Position numbers and translations under genes: made by a program
Shown: piece by piece, positions 1 through 11,423 of the stretch
Position numbering within the stretch: the first letter of the stretch is position 1
Layout of the letters: each line of letters starts with the position of its first letter
The notes under the pieces: model-generated
Told to the model about the DNA's origin: nothing
Seen by the model: only the letters and a program-made list of their open reading frames with translations
Database searches by the model: none
Assembly (NCBI GenBank): GCA_009733775.1
Contig: WOGZ01000207.1
Coordinates: 1 to 62,192, forward strand
Length of the DNA stretch: 62,192 bases
Direction of reading: 5' to 3'
Source: Alectoria sarmentosa
Taxonomy: Eukaryota; Ascomycota; Lecanoromycetes; Lecanorales; Parmeliaceae

Positions 1-90
1 GTTTAATAAAGCGAAGTCTTAATAATAAATTTAAAGAATATATATATAATCGTTAAAGAATTTAAATAAAAAGATGTGTTAATAATAAAA

Positions 91-445
91 GAAAATAAAA
101 GAAATTGCGAATAAATAAAAGAAAAATACGTTTAACGAAATCATTTTTGATAAAAGAAAAAAAAAACATTATATTAAAAAAAGTAATAATGTTTTATTAT
201 AATAAATAGCGCGATAATTTTCTTCTTTCGCAATTAAAACACTTTTATATATTAATTAAATTTTATGAAAGAAAATAAAAGAAATTGCGAATAAATAAAA
301 AAAAATACGCTTAACGAAATTACTTTTGATAAAAAAAAAAAGCAACATCATATCAAAAAAAGTGATGATGTTTTATTATAATAAATAGCGCGATAATTTT
401 CTTCTTTCGCAATTAAGACACTTTTATATATTAATCAAATTAAAT
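91..445. repeat. Two-copy tandem duplication, period 180 bp
   Basis: The block starting at 91 recurs at 271 with nearly the same sequence: an AAAGAAATTGCGAATAAA start, a central short inverted repeat (ATTATATT...AGTAATAAT in copy 1, ATCATATC...AGTGATGAT in copy 2), and an end around TTCTTCTTTCGCAATTAA. Differences between copies are mostly C/T or G/A transitions plus a few length changes in A runs. The AATTGCGAA motif near the start and its complement near the end give each copy a weak palindromic layout. Whether it is a tandem MITE or part of a decayed LTR is not resolved. Confidence 0.75.
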
Positions 446-3400
446 CACATATCTCGTTTTATATTTATTTTATAAATTAAACGACTTATTAAATTCATAA
501 TTGAATAAAATTATTATGAATAAACTTCGTAAAAAGTTTTCGCTTTTTTAGATATTTGTTTTCTTTAAAATTTTATCTCACTCAACGTTATTATGCGTGA
601 AATCTTTTATTATATAAACGATATAATAACTTAAAAAAAAATCATCGTTTATTATTCGTAAATTTTCATAAAATAAAAGACTCGATACGTTTAAAAAAAG
701 AAAACGTAAATAATAAAGTTCACTTGCGTTGAGATTAATATAATATATTCTCGCAATGATATCAATGCGTCTTTAACGTGAATTTCATTCTCAAATGTTT
801 TAAATGTTTTTCTTTTAAACGTAATGCTTCGATAAATCAATATAAAGAAAATTTATTAATCGTCTTTATTATTAACGTCGTGTATTTAATTAAAAGAAGA
901 TTGTAAGAAAAGTTTAACGTTCATTTATTATTATTATATTAAATAATTGAGAATCATTATCAAAAATCATAATTTGTTAATTTAAAAAATGATTAAACAA
1001 TCGCTTTATAATAGAATTATAATTATATAATTTAAATTCAAATATTCTTTAATAAACCTTTATTGACTTCATTTAATGTGCGTCTCGATATTTTTAAATC
1101 TCGTTTATCGAATTTATTACATCGTTCTCGTTCACTCGTTTTATTCGAAAATTGATTTAATCGTTATTTTTATAAACGTACTTAAAGATATATTTATAAA
1201 TTTTGATATTAACGTATATTTTTACATTAATATAAACATTATACTTAATCGACAAATATGAATTATAAAATATCATTTAACAATTTTGCTTAAATTTATT
1301 CTCTAAAGTTATAATAAATCTATATCGACGATAAATAAAATATTTAATATTTGATTTAAAGATAATATGATCGTTAAACTTCTTTAAAAATCGTTTGCTG
1401 CATTTATTTTTATTCGAATTTCAATAAAATGAAATAATATTCGTTTTGCTTATAGCGTAATAATTATAATTATTATAAATTATATATTTGATCACGATGA
1501 TATAAAGATTGAGAAATCGCATATAATTAAAAATTTTAACATTAATAATAACGTTTATCTCGTTAACGTTTAAATAACGATTTTCAAAATATAATATAAT
1601 AAATATATAAATATACGATAATTCTCGTTTTTGAAATTTTATAATATAATAATACGTCGAAATTCGATCTTTTATTCGCAAAAATCAATTAAAATTAAAA
1701 TTAATCATCGAAATTTCAATCAATCGTAATTCAATTTTCGAGGTAAAAAGAAAGAAAAAATTTGAGAGCACTGCAAAATTTATAAATAAAAATTATAACG
1801 TATAAAGAATTAAACTATGTTAAAAACACTTTTAGAATTTATAATTTATATTAATTGCCTGATTAACGTGCTCTCAAAAGATTTATTGTAAATAAATTTA
1901 TTAAAAAAAATGAGAGAGAGTTTATTAAACATCTTCTTTTTCAAAATATCGTTTATAAAAATTTTCAACTTCAATTTAAACATCCTTATTATCAAATCAA
2001 ATTAATCGATAATTAATTCGTCGAATAACAAATTAATAATAATCTTAATTCATTTTGAATTGTAAATAAAAATAATAAAGATATTTAATCGATCAAACTT
2101 TTTGATATGAGAAAGAAAAAACAATATATTATTTATTAATTTATGCGTTTATAATAATTTCATCGATTTAAACATTAATAATTGCTTAATAAATATTAAT
2201 TCGAATAATCTTTTAATTTTGCTTTATTTAATAAAATCGATTAGTTTTAATAATCACATATATATCGTAAACGAAATATTAAAACAATTTATCGCAATGA
2301 AAAAGGCGATTGAATTTAATAAAACGAATTTATATAAAATATTTATAAAGAATTAATTTGATAGATTTGAAAAAGTAAAAATATAAATTTATAAAAAAAG
2401 ATTAATGTAACTCGCTTTAAATCTTCTCGATCATTAATTTATAAAACGAAATTATTATTATTATCTCGATTAACAAAAAAACTTTTATCAAATAAAATAT
2501 TTATAATAAATATATTATTATATTATAATTATTCGTTAAATGAAAAAATAAAAAAATAACGCAATAATATATAAACGAGATATTAATATAAAATATTATA
2601 TTTATCGTTATTTTAAATTTCAATTAAGACGTTTTTCGTTTCGAATATATTTAATAAATTATTTATATCGTTTTTTTAAATAATAACGATTTCATTTAAA
2701 ATAAAACGATTATAAATGCGTGAATTATGATGTTATAAATTTTTATACAATAACTTATAATCTCGTATAATTAAATCGATTTTTAATTTTTCAAATATCG
2801 TTTTAAGAATAATAATGTAAAAATTAATGTTTTTAAAAAGGGTAATTATTTTTTAATAAAGTTATTATTTAATGTTGTTATAATAATCATGTTTAATAAT
2901 ATTAATATAAAAAACGCGATCGAGAAAAAGTTATATCGCGTTATAAACTATTTTTGAGTGTTATTTATAATATAAATTTGTTTAAAACTCGATTTTTCGC
3001 CCTTTAAAGGCGTCAAAATGAGCATATAAATGATGATCGCGTTTTATATTTTATATATGAATAAAGTTATCGAATAATTAATGATGATTTGTTATGAGAT
3101 TATCGAGGCGGCGTTATTATATTAAATGTTATAAGCGCGATATTTCTTACACTCATCGATTAAAATTATAATATCAAATTTTAAAGTGTAAAATGTTGTT
3201 AATATCACGCTCATTAAGGTTAATAAAATTATTTACACTCGTTTTAATTTTATAATGATCTTCATTTTCGTTTTAATCGTTATTTAAATCGTTATTTTAT
3301 AAAACGTTTATTTTAAATATAACGATTTCAATTTTATCGTTATTATAATATTATTTAAATGTTTTATTTATAAACGACGTCGCATTATATCGATCGCAAA

Positions 3401-4398
3401 TCTAATTTATAAAATCGAGATTATGTTATAAAAACTTTATAATATATAAATAACGCGCAATGTAATTTATTAACTTTATTAAAAATTAAATAAATTAAAT
3501 AGTTTTCAAAAAAAGATTAAAAGACGAGCTATAAAAAAAATCGATATTAAAGAAATTTATTAATAAATCTTATAATAGAGAATGCTTTGCATCGATTAAA
3601 ATATTTTTCGATTATTTAAAAATGTAAAAAACGCGTCATTAAGTGAAAGAAAAGATAATAAATGAGAAAAAAAAAAGGAGCGCGTTTTGAAAAAATGAAA
3701 ATCGATTGACTTAAGAGGATAACGATTATAAAAAAAAAAAGTCTGTTCAAAATCTTTTTAAAGATCTTTTTACGCGTTTATAAATAATAAAAAATGATTA
3801 TTAAATTCGTTTTCGATCTCGATTATTAATAATAGCGAATTCGTCGAAAGATGATTTATATGCGTTAATAAAGACTTTAAAAAACGGGTAAAAGAGAATA
3901 ACGTGTTTAATATTTCGAGTAACTCGACGAATAAAGACTTTAATAACAAATATATTCATATTATTAATTAATTAACAATTAATCGAGTAATAAAAAAATC
4001 TAAATTATACACGCGACTTCGCAGATAAACAAATGAAGCGAAAAATTCATTATTCGATCTCGAACATCGCTGATGTGATCTAAAAAACGATATTTATATA
4101 TGATTTAAATTCACGAACAGTAATTCAAACTTCATTATTTTTGAATCGTTGAAAAGCGCATGTCGAATTGTATAATTCACGAAATTATGAGAAAATTTTA
4201 TCTTCAAAAGAATAAGAGGCAAAAGATGTAAGATTTTTATATACAAATTTTTGAGAAGGACGCTCGAGAGGCTTAAACGTTATTATTCGAGCGCTAATCG
4301 AAAAGCGTAATTTATTCGAATTTATAATTGATTGCATATACAAATTCAAGGTTTTTTAGCTCAGCCTTACATTATTCTTTTATATATATTAATATATT

Positions 4399-4445
4399 AA
4401 TATTTTATAAACGAATTAAGCGAGGCAATTATTATTCTTATAACA
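4399..4445 (+). repeat. Heavily mutated copy of a short dispersed repeat
   Basis: This stretch matches 6923-6970. The differences are transitions in one direction: GG to AA, and several C to T in the AT-rich copy. Both copies encode a short peptide of the type FYxRIKRGNY in the same frame, so the source may once have been coding. The partner copy sits just outside the AT-rich block. Confidence 0.6.
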
Positions 4446-5674
4446 CTTTCTTTTTATTATCTCTTTTGATTTTAACAATCAAAGACGAAACGTTTTCATT
4501 TTATTATATGACTCACAAATCACATTAAGAAATTTCTCTCTCATAAACACTTTTTCTATTTAAGAATATTGTCGTTTAAGCAGGCTCACTTTTTAATTCT
4601 CTATGATCATCTAATTTAAAGCACGAGACACTTTTTTTGATTAATATAATCGTATAAATTAATTTGAGGGTTCACTTTCTCATAAAGACTTTCTTTATTT
4701 AGAGATTTTTATATCTTAATTACTCACACATTTAATAAATCTTCCGCTCACACATTTAGTAGATCTTTCATATCATTTATATATCGTAAAATTTTCGTAT
4801 ATTTACATATCCGTAAAACTTTCGTAGTCGTTTATTATTTATAAAACTTTCGTATATCACTCACATGCTCGTAGAAATTTCGTATATTTATATACTTATA
4901 AGACTTTCGTAATCGTCTGACTTTTAGCCTTTATAAACTATTCGAGTCTGCTCTTTCTAACGTTTCCCTCGAGAGTTATCATCACAATTATTTCATAAAC
5001 TGCTTTGATTACTCTTTTCGAAATTTTTGTCGTTTTTATTCGAATCGATAGGGCATTTGTTAACGTAATGTTCGAAATTCTCATATTTTTAGCATTGAAT
5101 ATGCGATTTGTCTTTGCGATCGATGTCGTTATTTCGATCCTTTTGATCTATATCATTATTTTGATAAATTTTTCTTTTAATAATTATGATAGCGATTCGA
5201 TGCGTGTTTTATTCGACGTTTCGAAAACGTTTTATTATAAATATCGAAGTTAAATTATTCGATTGATTAAGAGTGTGTTTAATTATAACGTATTTCGTTT
5301 TTTAATAAACGTTTATCATCACGATAATTATATATATATTTAACGATAAAGTTTAAAACGCAACATTTTCAATATTTATTTATAATTTCGTTAATATAAT
5401 ATACATTTAATCGATAAACTCGTCGAATTTTTTATAATATTTATAGAATTTTTGTAATAAAGATACGAGACGATCTTTATTATTTAAATTATAAATGCGT
5501 TTCAAGACGTCTCAAATTTCTTTTAATAATTTCATTTTTGTGATATGAGTTTATTATAACGATTTTATATAATTAATTAATAGCGTTACGATTCATTAAT
5601 CGATCATTATTCAATTTTTCAATTTTTTTTGTTTTTCAAAATTCGATTCGAATAGATTTTTTGACATTTTATAA

Positions 5675-6404
5675 ACTGGTTTTTCGCGTACACTCTTTAT
5701 TTATTAAACGTATAAACTTATATTTATTTAACGTATAAATTTATGTTTTTTTAACGTACACCCTCTCATATCGAATTAGTAATTATCAAATCGAGTTAAC
5801 GCTTCGCGGAGATTCTTGATAGTAGCACGATTATAATAAAACAAGTTTTCTTAAATCTTTTTTTGTAGAATAAAAACATCAAACGATTTCAAATCGTCGA
5901 ATAACGAGGTCTTTAAATCATTATTCAATAACGACATTTGATTAAATAATAAACTTCTTTGATTGCTATTAAAACTACGTTTATCGTACTCAAATGTGCA
6001 TTATTTATTAATTATTTAATAGTTTATAAATCGTAAATTCTTCACCCTTATTTCGTTATCGTAATAATTATTATATATTTTATATAATCTCTTCTCGTAT
6101 AAATAGTTCATATAATATCTCGTATAATATTTTCTTTTTTTATAATAATAACTTTTATAAATTTAAAAAATTTATCAGCAGCAGTTATATTCTTTTGATT
6201 AATTATTTAATTAACGATGATAATGAGCTTTTATTATCGCTATCGCTATACGTGAAAACTTTCGACTCTATTTCGAATACGTGCTAGATTTATATCTCAT
6301 TGAATTAGCGTTATAATAATTGTTAATTCGATATGAGAGAGTGTACGTCAAAAAAATATGAGCCTGTACGCTCAGTAAATAGAGAGTGTACGCGAAAAAT
6401 TAGT
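5675..6404. mobile_element. Mutator-like non-autonomous DNA transposon with 10-bp target duplication
   Basis: The two ends are long inverted repeats. The left end starts ACTGGTTTTTCGCGTACACT; the reverse complement of the right end starts ACTAATTTTTCGCGTACACT. The match continues inward through a GTACACYCTCTCATATCGAATTA block for roughly 85-115 bp. Immediately outside both ends lies the direct repeat CATTTTATAA (5665-5674 and 6405-6414), a 10-bp target-site duplication. Long terminal inverted repeats with a 9-11 bp duplication are the hallmark of Mutator-like elements. The left arm carries an extra pair of ACGTATAAA-type subrepeats that the right arm lacks. The 500-bp interior has no open frame, so the copy is non-autonomous or decayed. 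The family call is inference from structure only. Confidence 0.72.
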
Positions 6405-6414
6405 CATTTTATAA

Positions 6415-7190
6415 ATCTTTATCTTAAAAAAATCGTTTATGTATGTTCGATTATGTTCGAAAGTTGTGAAATTTCAATAAATCGAATCGAATATGCGATG
6501 TTTTGAATGTAAAGAGATTTGAATTATTTAAATTAATTTGTAAAAGTATATTATAAGCTCGTATCGTCGACGTCGAAGCGAATGTCTCATATTTTATTGT
6601 ATTTATTATCGTATATACGAGATAATAATGTAATTAAATCGTGATGATTAATCGAGCTTATAAATTATTGTTAAAAATAAATTACGCAACGAAATAATTA
6701 ATAATCGACGATAAAATTAAGGTTTATAAATAATTAATTATGATTATTATAAAGAACATAAAAAATAATATGTAAATAAGTATATTTTTGATTAAATACA
6801 CGAGAATGAATTTTATACTTTCATTAGATTTTTAAAAATTTCATATTAAATGTCGATCAATCGAGGGATATCTTTCTCGGGTCATTTATCGAACTTATAT
6901 GTTTCACTCATGACTGCATTAGTAATATTTTATAGGCGAATCAAGCGAGGCAATTACCATCCTCACAACAGATACGCCACCAAAAAATGCAGGGGCCATC
7001 TATGGGGAAAAGTGGGGATAAACGTGATCCAGCTTGAAAAAAGATGACAGTGTAGGAAGGTAACTATCCAGCATCAACGAGCAGGTCCCCAGACTTGGGC
7101 CCGGCGTCATTTTCAATCAATGGTAATGGAGGCAATCTTCTCCGGCTCGAGTGTCGACGTCTCTAGGCCGCCGCCGACAGCATGGGGACT
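6415..7190. other. Boundary from AT-rich block to gene island
   Basis: Composition changes abruptly at about 6840-6960 from very AT-rich to ordinary. No gene is recognised. The less mutated partner (6923-6970) of the repeat at 4399-4445 lies on the boundary. Confidence 0.6.
6923..6970 (+). repeat. Less mutated copy of the repeat at 4399-4445
   Basis: It shares the ATTTTATA-GCGAAT-AAGCGAGGCAATTA core with the AT-rich copy and keeps C and G where the other has T and A. It is useful as a reference for the direction of mutation in the left block. Confidence 0.6.
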
Positions 7191-7195
7191 GTGAT

Positions 7196-7365
7196 TGTTG
7201 GAATTCTGATGCGGCACTACCCCCATCAGTGGCAAATAAATGTCATATGCAACTGTCTGTCATATGATACTAGCGTTTTTATTTGCTTGTATAAGTACTA
7301 TAGGTAGCCTTCATCACCGTGCTCCATAGAAAAGAACAATCAACTCTCGTACATCAAAGTCAACA
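7196..7365 (+). mobile_element. Solo LTR of the copia-type TRIM family, with GTGAT target duplication
   Basis: This 170-bp sequence starts TGTTGGAATTCTGATGC and ends in CAACA. It is flanked by the direct repeat GTGAT at 7191-7195 and 7366-7370, a 5-bp target-site duplication. It matches the reverse complement of the 131-bp LTRs at 23724-23854 and 24983-25113 along its length, including the GCACTACCCC and GTCATATGATACTA blocks. Extra sequence relative to those LTRs includes a second GTCATATG about 17 bp after the first. No second LTR or internal sequence is present, so this is the product of LTR-LTR recombination. Strand is given relative to the element sense inferred from the primer-binding site of the full copy. 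Confidence 0.85.
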
Positions 7366-7370
7366 GTGAT

Positions 7371-7763
7371 GAGGATGGGAACGGTGGTAGTGTATGATTT
7401 AAGCAATGCTATATGGGTATGTCTCTCGGAGAGGCACTTTTCCAGGGCTAGGGAAAGAACGCCAAGCGTCCATCATTGCGTATTACGTAAGCAGCATCTT
7501 TGATGGGTCCGCCGATTTACTTTATCAGCCAACAGAGCCGTTCCGATATTATCAGAGGAGACGCAAGGCAAGAGCGTCGGTGTGTTCGATTGAGTGATTG
7601 AATGCTAAAAGATCTAAGCTTCTATACTATTGACAAAGCCGAGGCCGAAACGTGGCCCATATCGCTTTCCCCCACGCCTTGGCCACCATCGCCATGGTCC
7701 AAGCAAAGCAATGCACGAGAGCCTAGTTCTTAACACCCATGCTGCCTGTGGGCGCACCCTTCA
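7371..7763. other. Intergenic, no feature recognised
   Basis: Ordinary composition. It lies between the solo LTR and the 3' end of the DUF3431 gene and presumably includes that gene's 3' untranslated region. I see no supported gene. Confidence 0.5.
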
Positions 7764-8789
7764 CTAAGGCTTGTTAGTGAAGCCGACGTCCACCTCAGTG
7801 TCCCGAGGAGTCGGATGCCATCTCCCCTTCGCCAACTGGCCCTGATCGTTCAGCTCGACATCAGAGATCTCGCTAGCATCCCAGCAGCAATACTCTTCGT
7901 GCCGGAACAAGGTTGGCCAAAAGCGCTCGAAGTAGTGGCCCGTTTCAGGATCCACGCACTTCATTCCTCCGAGGAAGAGATCCTCCAACATCTTCTGGTA
8001 CAGTTCCTTTGGATGCTGGTGGATAGTTTCGCGTCTGACTGCGAAGATCGCTCCAGGTTGAAAGCCCATCGACATTGGCGGTCCATCGTGACCAAAATTA
8101 TCGAAGAAGTCTTTGAAATATTGTGCCGGCGTCTTCGGGGCCTTTTTGTCCGTGAACGTGCCTTCTGGCGACGACCACTTCGCCCAGCACGGGTACTTTT
8201 CCCATGGAATGCCGTCCCAAAGGTCGAAGAGCTCCATGACACGGTGTGGGAAGGTGGTGACTCGTCCTGGTTTGGTCTGGATGGCTATCTCCTTCATCTC
8301 GAGCGCGGTGAGAGGGGTATGGTCATCGACGCGGCCTTGAGTGAACAGGGTGACATCCTTGAGGCTTTCGTAGTACTTGACGATATGGTGAAGGTAGGTA
8401 TGACCTTCACGGCCGATGTTCTCGAGGGTCTCAACTTCGAAGCATGACTCGGGCGCATGCTTGGGGCCGCCTTTAGAATAGACCTTGCAGTGTTCGATCA
8501 CTGATTTGAGCCAGGTCAGATCTTCGCTGTGATGAGCGACAACAATTTCGTAGTCCAGAGTCTCCCGCGTTGTGATTGGAAAGGCTCCCTTGGATGAAAG
8601 TGATGTAATACCGGGTGACTCTGACATCGAGGTTGTTACCGGTGAGCTCGGCGACGAACCTGTTGCAGATGAGTCCGATACTGGGGCAGCGTTGGGTGAG
8701 CTAGAAGGTGAGGCAGCCGCAGATGAGTCGGGCGCGCAGGCGAGCGCAGACGCGTCCAGTAAGAAGGCGATGGCTGATGGGTCCGACAT
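7764..8789 (-). CDS. DUF3431 family protein (uncharacterised, fungal)
   Basis: Single-exon frame of 341 codons, ATG at 8789-8787 and TAG at 7766-7764. Residues about 1-75 are a Ser/Ala/Pro-rich, probably disordered leader. From about residue 79 the protein follows the fungal DUF3431 family (PF11913): YEIVVAHHSEDLTWL near 80-94, then a GREGHTYLHHIVKYY block, a VTLFTQGRVDDH segment, an aromatic-rich WDGIPWEKYPCWAKW stretch, and a C-terminal YCCWDASE motif before a short tail. The biochemical role of the family is not established. Members are often compared with glycosyltransferase-like folds, but I see nothing here that proves a reaction. The long antisense frame across this gene (7815-8447) is a shadow. 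Reading is intact, so the gene escaped the mutation seen in the neighbouring block. Confidence 0.85.
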   Translation of the reverse strand: MSDPSAIAFLLDASALACAPDSSAAASPSSSPNAAPVSDSSATGSSPSSPVTTSMSESPGITSLSSKGAFPITTRETLDYEIVVAHHSEDLTWLKSVIEHCKVYSKGGPKHAPESCFEVETLENIGREGHTYLHHIVKYYESLKDVTLFTQGRVDDHTPLTALEMKEIAIQTKPGRVTTFPHRVMELFDLWDGIPWEKYPCWAKWSSPEGTFTDKKAPKTPAQYFKDFFDNFGHDGPPMSMGFQPGAIFAVRRETIHQHPKELYQKMLEDLFLGGMKCVDPETGHYFERFWPTLFRHEEYCCWDASEISDVELNDQGQLAKGRWHPTPRDTEVDVGFTNKP

Positions 8790-11423
8790 GTTGAGCGGTC
8801 TTGAGGTAAGGAAGCAATTGTGGGTTGGCGTAAGTGAGGCTCTGGTGGTTTGAATTAGTGAAGGGTAACGAGATGGGAGATTGGTGCTGGCGATGAAAAG
8901 CGGTGATAGAAGAATTGATGTCGCTAGCTAATTATTTGGAAGAAGAAGGCAGAAGGGGCAGAGCTACGGATATAATTGTCACAATCGACTTACCATAGCC
9001 CAATGTTGCCAAGTATGAAACCCCCCAGAGTCTGAGCTCCTATGGCCGCAGCCAAGGCACGATGTCATTATCGAGCAAATACCTGCTATTATGGGTTGGC
9101 GCAATGTCACAACACGACCGGCATACAGTCTCCTTGAGAACAGGGAACAGGATTCTGTTGATCAAGCACGAAGACGTCGTCACAGCCAATCGGAAGAAGC
9201 TTAGCCTTACAATGGCATCGCCGGGGAGATTTCCTCGACACCCTATCATTGCCATGACTAGTGTATGCTTGACAGTATCGCCAATGAAATTTGCTTATGG
9301 CATCAAGCGGCCGATGGCATTCACAAAGCGACGACAACAACGCTTCCATAATTTGATCTACAATGACCAGGGTATGTGGACTTCTAGCCCCAGCATATCC
9401 GGCGGGAAGCGGTGCTGTCTCCGGATCAGAGGGGCCGCCCCCATGTTGAGTCCCTGTCACTATTTCTGAGAAGCGAGTAGGCGCTTAGAGATTCTGCAGG
9501 AGATTCTCGGCCGAGCGCGAGAGAAAATGGCTGTGCCGTGATCCCATGACCATGCCCTTACTTCTCATTGGAGCTGGGGAGATGGTATGGCTGCTAGCTT
9601 GGAACTCGGCAACCTGCAGGGGATGTAGGCCTCTCTGACAAAATTCATAGACCAGAGATGGTGGACGTTATCGATAATTGTAGAAAGGATGAGCAAAACA
9701 TACCCCGGGAATCTTCCGGGAGCACCTGACTATCTTTGAGAAAGATGATGAGACAGCTCTTGGCAACCCTGCAAATCTCGCCCGGAGATCAATCACTGCT
9801 TCAGTCGTCTTTGATTCGACAGGTATACGAATACGACAGCGTCGGTGAACGCTCCGTTGCGGCTTTGATCCTGACAAATACTTGAAGGGAGGGGCGCGAC
9901 TGGATGTGGCTTCAGGATTCCTACACGCAGGCTTCGAAGTAGGTACGGACCGGGAAGTGCCGTTCAATGGTATGTTTAGGCTTGAATCTTTGATGGTCTG
10001 TTGTATAGGCTAAATAAACGAGAATGGTTGAATGCCAACTCATAATTCTTTTTTATCAATGCGTATATACTTCGAGAAGAGAACTTGTGATGGCGACCAC
10101 CTCCGCAGAGATGTTGGGCATCCGCCTTTTTCAAGCCTTCTTGAAAGACGAACGATCCCTCAAATCCTCCAGTATTCGTGACCATCAAGTGTCGAACATT
10201 TGCAAACCTCTACGTAGCCGAGCAATCATGCACATCGCGCGGAGGAAAACAAGGAAGCAAGCCCCGGATAGATGCATGATATGCAGGGAGTCGGCCGAGG
10301 CTGTCGATCATGCTGCAAGTAAGCAGTCACCCTGGTGATATCTAAGCGTAGGGTATGCAAGTAAGAGTCCGGGCTGCTCCGAGGAATGGGGAATAGCAAG
10401 CAAAGGACCTAAGCTGAAGCAGGCATCTCGAAAGGTCGATGCATCGTCCCGCGACGCTGGGAATGAGGATAGAATTTTCAATACCTCTGCTGTCATTGAA
10501 GTGGAAGTGTCCCGAGCGGTAGAGTATGATGCTTGTAACCATTGTTAGGGGCACTGTCCCGGGCTTGTCGCCGGCTGAAACAAGGCGATGGTGCTGGATT
10601 TCCGGACTGGACCGCTGTGACAGGCTGTCGTTGACGGAGCAATCTCGGCACGGGTATATTGAGATGATGAAAACGAGGCTGCTGCCTCATGGTCCTGTTG
10701 GGGAGATGAGGAGAACAATGGGAAGCCTCTGAACGAGGAAGGAGAAATGGAAGTGCCAAACATCGGCCTTTTCTTTTCCGATAGGGCTGAAAGACTAGCA
10801 CCAAGCCCTCGGCTAGTGCCCCACGGGTAAGGCAGCTTCGGAAGTCTCACTGGCCAGCTCTGGGTACAATTGCCTCCAGCAACCCCAAAACAAGTCTCAA
10901 GAACGCAATTGCGCCACGACCGAATGAATGCTCCAGGGCCTATGCGTACACATCGACCAGGAAACCTTGGCTTCCAGGGGACTCAGTATCGACCTGGGTA
11001 CCTTAGCCTGAGCTGACAAGTCATTCTCGCTATATCTATCAAGCATTTGGTCCAACATGATGGGGTAGAGGCGGATTTTTCCCTGGCCTTGGACTACCTC
11101 GCCGTTCTCTTATATTTTAGCTGTGGATCTCCAGCGTCAAGGTCGATCGCTACCCGATTGTTCCTGTGGAGCACAGCTACTTTGGCCCGAGAGCGCGTGA
11201 AAGTTGCGAGGATTTCTTGTCGTCTATAGGTGTTGCCTGTTCTCCTATGGCCACCGTGAAGCCCAAACTTTATACTAGGCACCAGCTAGTCGAATCGTCC
11301 CGATTTTTCACAAGGGTCTTCGCTATAGCGATCGAATCGCACACAAGTCTCTGACGACGTCGTCATTGTACTGTCATATCAACATACCTTCTTCTTCAGG
11401 GCTGCAGACCCCATACACTTACC
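8790..11423. other. Intergenic region without a recognised gene
   Basis: 2.6 kb of ordinary composition between the divergently placed DUF3431 gene and the hydrolase gene. It should contain both promoters. Several frames of 60-135 codons exist on both strands but overlap one another and show no family I recognise. One stretch (9693-10013) reads like a decayed coding exon and is listed separately. Confidence 0.5.
9693..10013 (+). pseudogene. Possible decayed coding stretch, unknown family
   Basis: The frame is open for 106 codons apart from one TGA at 9846-9848, which would be CGA before a C-to-T change. Translation on both sides has protein-like composition, for example REHLTIFEKDDETALGNPAN before the stop and DPDKYLKGGARLDV after it, with no low-complexity bias. 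The frame is preceded by TGA and has no ATG near its start, so it would be an internal exon or a relic. I do not recognise a family. Chance openness is a real alternative. Confidence 0.22.

Larger units (their letters stand above)
1..5664. other. AT-rich, RIP-type decayed DNA
   Basis: No gene is supported here. The stretch is overwhelmingly A+T; every reading frame is broken every few dozen codons, and the few open frames have the low-complexity Ile/Asn/Lys/Phe composition expected of AT-rich noise. Many of the remaining cytosines sit in CpG. A 180-bp tandem duplication lies at the left end, and a short segment near 4.4 kb has a less mutated partner at 6.92 kb. Degenerate short tandem motifs built around CTTTCGTA occur at about 4780-4910. 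I could not identify paired LTRs or a transposon domain in this part. Confidence 0.8.

Noticed and set aside
7815..8447. 210-codon plus-strand frame
   Set aside because: It is antisense to the DUF3431 gene, whose minus-strand product matches a known family from end to end.
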